A stretch of 64,000 nt of DNA from Nocardioides sp. GTDB lineage: Bacteria; Actinomycetota; Actinomycetes; Propionibacteriales; Nocardioidaceae. The DNA lies in the NCBI RefSeq assembly GCF_014360585.1, contig NZ_JACIXG010000003.1:1-64000 (forward strand), read 5' to 3'. The notes under the pieces are model-generated. The model was not told where the DNA came from. It did no database searches and saw only the letters and a program-made list of their open reading frames with translations. Positions 61,531 through 64,000 of the stretch are shown piece after piece. A program made the position numbers and the translations under genes. Numbering within the stretch: position 1 is the first letter of the stretch; each line of letters starts with the position of its first letter.

Positions 61531-62648
61531 CAGATCGTCGCCACCCATTCGGCGTAGAAGATTCCCAGCCCGGCCGCGACGCAGAGACCGGTGATGATCC
61601 AGAACCGGATCACCACGGTGACCTGCTCCCAGCCGAGCATCTCGAAGTGGTGATGGATCGGTGTCATCCTGAAGATCCGCTTCGGGGTGCCGGTCAGCTT
61701 GCGGGTGATCTTGAACCAGCCGGTCTGCAGGATCACCGAGAGCGTCTCGGTGACGAAGAGTCCGCCGAGGATGATCAGCAGGAACTCGGTGTGCGACAGG
61801 ATCGCGAAGCCGGCCAGCACGGAGCCGAGCGCGAGCGAGCCGGTGTCGCCCATGAAGATCCTCGCGGGGCTGGCGTTCCACCACAGGAAGCCGATGCACG
61901 CGCCGCTGATCGCGGCGCCGAGGATCGCCATGTCGAGCGGGTCGCGGACCTCGTAGCAGGTGCCGACGACGACCGAGGGACGGCCGCAGCGCTGGTTGTT
62001 CTGCCAGATCGAGATGATCGTGTAGGCGGCGAAGACGATCGCCGCGGAGGCCGCCAGCAGGCCGTCGAGACCGTCGGTCAGGTTCGTCGCGTTGGACGTG
62101 CCGGTGACCATGATCCAGAAGATGCCCAGCAGCAGCGCTCCACCGAGCCAGTAGAAGATCCCGTCGCCGCCGAGGAAGTGCGGGCCGAAGTCGCGGATGA
62201 AGGAGAGCTGGTCGGCGGCCGGCGTGATCCCGTCGGCGTTGGCCAGGCCGGGGTGGATCGCCACCGCGCCGAAGCCCACCGCGACCAGCGTCTGTCCGAC
62301 CATCTTGGACCAGGCGCGCAGACCGAGGTTGCGCTGCATGAAGACCTTGATGAAGTCGTCGACGAAGCCGACCGCGGCCATGCCCACGAGGAGGAACAGC
62401 AGCAGGTACGCCGTCGCGCTCGGTGCGTCGCCGGTCAGCAGCTTGGCCGCGAAGTAGCCCACGACGACCGAGATCACGATCGCCACGCCACCCATGGTCG
62501 GGGTGCCGCGCTTGGTGCGGTGCGTCGTCGGCCCGTCCTCGCGAATCTCCTGGCCGTAGCCCAACTTCGTGAACTGTACGATCGCAAATCGGGTGCCGAG
62601 CAGCGAGAACAGAAGCGCAATCGCTCCGCTCAGCAAGATCGCTCTCAT
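61530..62648 (-). CDS. mraY: Phospho-N-acetylmuramoyl-pentapeptide transferase
   Basis: 372 aa from ATG 62648 (MRAILLSGAIALLF matches family starts; the open frame to 62732 is not conserved). About ten helices; catalytic motifs FVDDFIKV, NLTDGLDGL, and GDTGSLALG, and the MTPIHHHFE loop. Makes lipid I. murF, usually just upstream, is absent here. Confidence 0.96.
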   Translation of the reverse strand: MRAILLSGAIALLFSLLGTRFAIVQFTKLGYGQEIREDGPTTHRTKRGTPTMGGVAIVISVVVGYFAAKLLTGDAPSATAYLLLFLLVGMAAVGFVDDFIKVFMQRNLGLRAWSKMVGQTLVAVGFGAVAIHPGLANADGITPAADQLSFIRDFGPHFLGGDGIFYWLGGALLLGIFWIMVTGTSNATNLTDGLDGLLAASAAIVFAAYTIISIWQNNQRCGRPSVVVGTCYEVRDPLDMAILGAAISGACIGFLWWNASPARIFMGDTGSLALGSVLAGFAILSHTEFLLIILGGLFVTETLSVILQTGWFKITRKLTGTPKRIFRMTPIHHHFEMLGWEQVTVVIRFWIITGLCVAAGLGIFYAEWVATI

Positions 62649-62694
62649 GTCAGCCGGGTGCCTTCCTTGCCATGCCGTCCTGGTCCTTGCCCCC

Positions 62695-62725
62695 GGGCCG
62701 GTGTGCATAGCGAAGACACCGGCCC
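62695..62725. terminator. Hairpin in the murE-mraY spacer
   Basis: GGGCCGGTGT (62695-62704) and ACACCGGCCC (62716-62725) form a perfect 10-bp stem with an 11-nt loop; flanking CCC/GGG extend it with one bulge. It lies in the 137-nt gap where murF would normally be. No T-run on the minus strand. Confidence 0.6.
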
Positions 62726-62785
62726 CGGGCATTCTTCCCTACGGGTTCGCCGGCTCTGCGGCACCCCGCCGTATCAGCGCATCGA

Positions 62786-64000
62786 TCAGTGTGCGGCCAA
62801 CGCAGCTCGGACGACCTCGCGGTCGTCGAACGGGTGGGTGACACCGTCGATCTCCTGACCCGTCTCATGCCCCTTACCTGCGACGACGACGATGTCGCCG
62901 GGCTCGGCGAGGCTGACCGCACGGACGATCGCGGCGCGTCTGTCGCCGACCTCCTCGACGCTCGCGCTCCCGCCGGTCGCACCCGCCAGGACCTGTCGCC
63001 GGATGCTCGCCGGATCCTCGGTGCGGGGGTTGTCGTCGGTGACGATGACGTGGTCGGCCAGGCGGGCGCTGATCTCCCCCATGATCGGCCGCTTGCCGGT
63101 GTCGCGGTCGCCTCCGGCCCCGATCACGACGATCAGCCGGGAGCTGGTCAGCGGGCGGAGCGTGCCGAGCGCCGCCTCGACTGCGTCGGGCTTGTGGGCG
63201 TAGTCGACCACGACGGTGAACGGCTGGCCCTCGTCGACCCGCTCGAGGCGGCCCGGGACGCCGGAGCCCTTGGCGAGGACGGTGGCGACGCTGCGTACGA
63301 CGTTCTCGCTCGCGTAGGCGTGGTGGATGCCGGCCAGGGCGGCGAGGGTGTTGCTGACGTTGTAGTCGCCGGCGAGCGGGCTGGAGGCCGGGAACGAGAG
63401 GCCGTCGGGGCCGTGGACGGTGAAGCTGGAGCCGTCGGGGCGCAGCTCGATGTCGGTGGCCCGCCAGTCGGCGGTGTCGTCGTGCAGGGCGTAGGTGAGG
63501 ATCGGGATCCTCGCCTCGGCCGCGAGGCGGCGGCCGTGCTCGTCGTCGATGTTGACGATGCCCAGCCTCGCCCGCTCGGGGGTGAAGAGGTCGGCCTTCG
63601 CCGCGTAGTAGTCCTCGACCGTCTCGTGGAAGTCGAGGTGGTCGCGGCCGAGGTTGAGGAAGACGGCGACGTCGAAGACGACCCCGTCGACGCGTCCCAT
63701 CACCAGGGCGTGGGAGGAGACCTCCATCGCGCACGCCTCGGTCCCCTCCTCCACCATCCGGGCGAAGAGACCGTGCAGGTCGGGCGCCTCGGGCGTGGTC
63801 AGCGGCGTCTTCACGTCTTGACCGCCGATCCGGGTGCCGACCGTGCCGATGACGCCGGCGCGGTGACCCGCGTCGAGCAGCGCGCTCTCGGCGAGCCGCG
63901 TGGTCGTCGTCTTGCCCTGGGTGCCGGTCACACCGATCAGTCGCAGCTTGCCCGACGGGTTGCCGTAGACGCGCGCCGAGAGCGCACCGAGCACCTTGCG
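62786..64000 (-). CDS. murE: UDP-MurNAc-tripeptide synthetase MurE (3' part)
   Basis: The gene continues beyond the right end of the window; 404 residues are visible. ATP loop GVTGTQGKTTTTRL, a carbamoylated-Lys region, HDP-like RDHLDFH, and the diaminopimelate-selective DNPRTEDP motif. Adds a diaminopimelate to the stem peptide. The GTG at 63994 is internal, not a true start, since the frame continues upstream and the first about 100 residues of MurE are missing. Confidence 0.93.
   Translation of the reverse strand, partial: RKVLGALSARVYGNPSGKLRLIGVTGTQGKTTTTRLAESALLDAGHRAGVIGTVGTRIGGQDVKTPLTTPEAPDLHGLFARMVEEGTEACAMEVSSHALVMGRVDGVVFDVAVFLNLGRDHLDFHETVEDYYAAKADLFTPERARLGIVNIDDEHGRRLAAEARIPILTYALHDDTADWRATDIELRPDGSSFTVHGPDGLSFPASSPLAGDYNVSNTLAALAGIHHAYASENVVRSVATVLAKGSGVPGRLERVDEGQPFTVVVDYAHKPDAVEAALGTLRPLTSSRLIVVIGAGGDRDTGKRPIMGEISARLADHVIVTDDNPRTEDPASIRRQVLAGATGGSASVEEVGDRRAAIVRAVSLAEPGDIVVVAGKGHETGQEIDGVTHPFDDREVVRAALAAH

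Noticed and set aside
63994..64000. Treating the GTG at 63994 as the true murE start.
   Set aside because: The frame continues to the window edge and about 100 N-terminal residues of MurE would be missing; the gene is cut by the window.

Overview
The window is G+C-rich chromosome from an actinobacterium, most likely Nocardioides or a close relative in the Nocardioidaceae. This is judged from gene content and synteny; no database search was run. Markers include a PdtaR-type ANTAR response regulator, Wag31/DivIVA with SepF, a PriA-type HisA with no trpF nearby, the Trp-operon-associated membrane protein, an HGxxPAAW small membrane protein and a TIGR03085-like protein. The order ftsZ-divIVA-lspA-rluD-dnaE-his-trp-lgt-gltBD-pyk-pdtaR-liv-polA broadly follows what is known from Streptomyces and relatives. 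Most genes lie on the minus strand, so transcription mainly runs from high to low coordinates.

Layout from low to high coordinate. 1-3.4 kb: polA and a hotdog thioesterase. 3.4-9.8 kb: a branched-chain amino-acid ABC transporter, with livK transcribed separately from livH-livM-livG-livF and a GNAT gene on the opposite strand between them. 10-13 kb: pdtaR, an unusual class I tRNA with anticodon CAA, a stand-alone HTH-LAGLIDADG protein, and pyk. 13-20 kb: an HxlR regulator and gltB-gltD. 20-26.3 kb: hisI, the Trp-associated membrane protein, HGxxPAAW, trpC-trpB-trpA, a SCO1-like lipoprotein and lgt. 26.4-30.2 kb: a heterodimeric ABC exporter. 30-32.5 kb: a TIGR03085 protein and a secreted beta-propeller. 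32.6-40.2 kb: hisD-hisC-hisB-hisH and hisA-hisF, split by a small membrane gene plus DinB, isochorismatase and VOC genes. 40-48 kb: a His-rich membrane protein, a LON-domain protein, a YbaK-type deacylase, a DUF2567-like protein, dnaE and a homocysteine methyltransferase. 48-64 kb: GNAT, rluD, lspA, traR, divIVA, sepF, yggS, pgeF, ftsZ, ftsQ, murC, murG, ftsW, murD, mraY and the 3' part of murE.

The genes cover central functions: nitrogen assimilation (gltBD), branched-chain amino-acid uptake, Trp and His biosynthesis, lipoprotein processing (lgt, lspA), replication (dnaE, polA), and division with cell-wall precursor synthesis. Many neighbours overlap by ATGA or GTGA, which indicates translational coupling.

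There is no phage, insertion sequence, CRISPR array or biosynthetic cluster. The novelty is in small structures. These are: (1) a 27-28-codon mini-ORF repeat that ends exactly on the start codon of the next gene, tandem before the LON gene and single before sepF; (2) a dispersed element of two 21-bp repeats plus a hairpin at two gene ends, once in frame as the C-terminus of a methyltransferase; (3) the tRNA and LAGLIDADG pair; (4) a LivH permease fused to a secreted Ig-like domain; and (5) the absence of trpE, murF and yggT from clusters where they are usually found.
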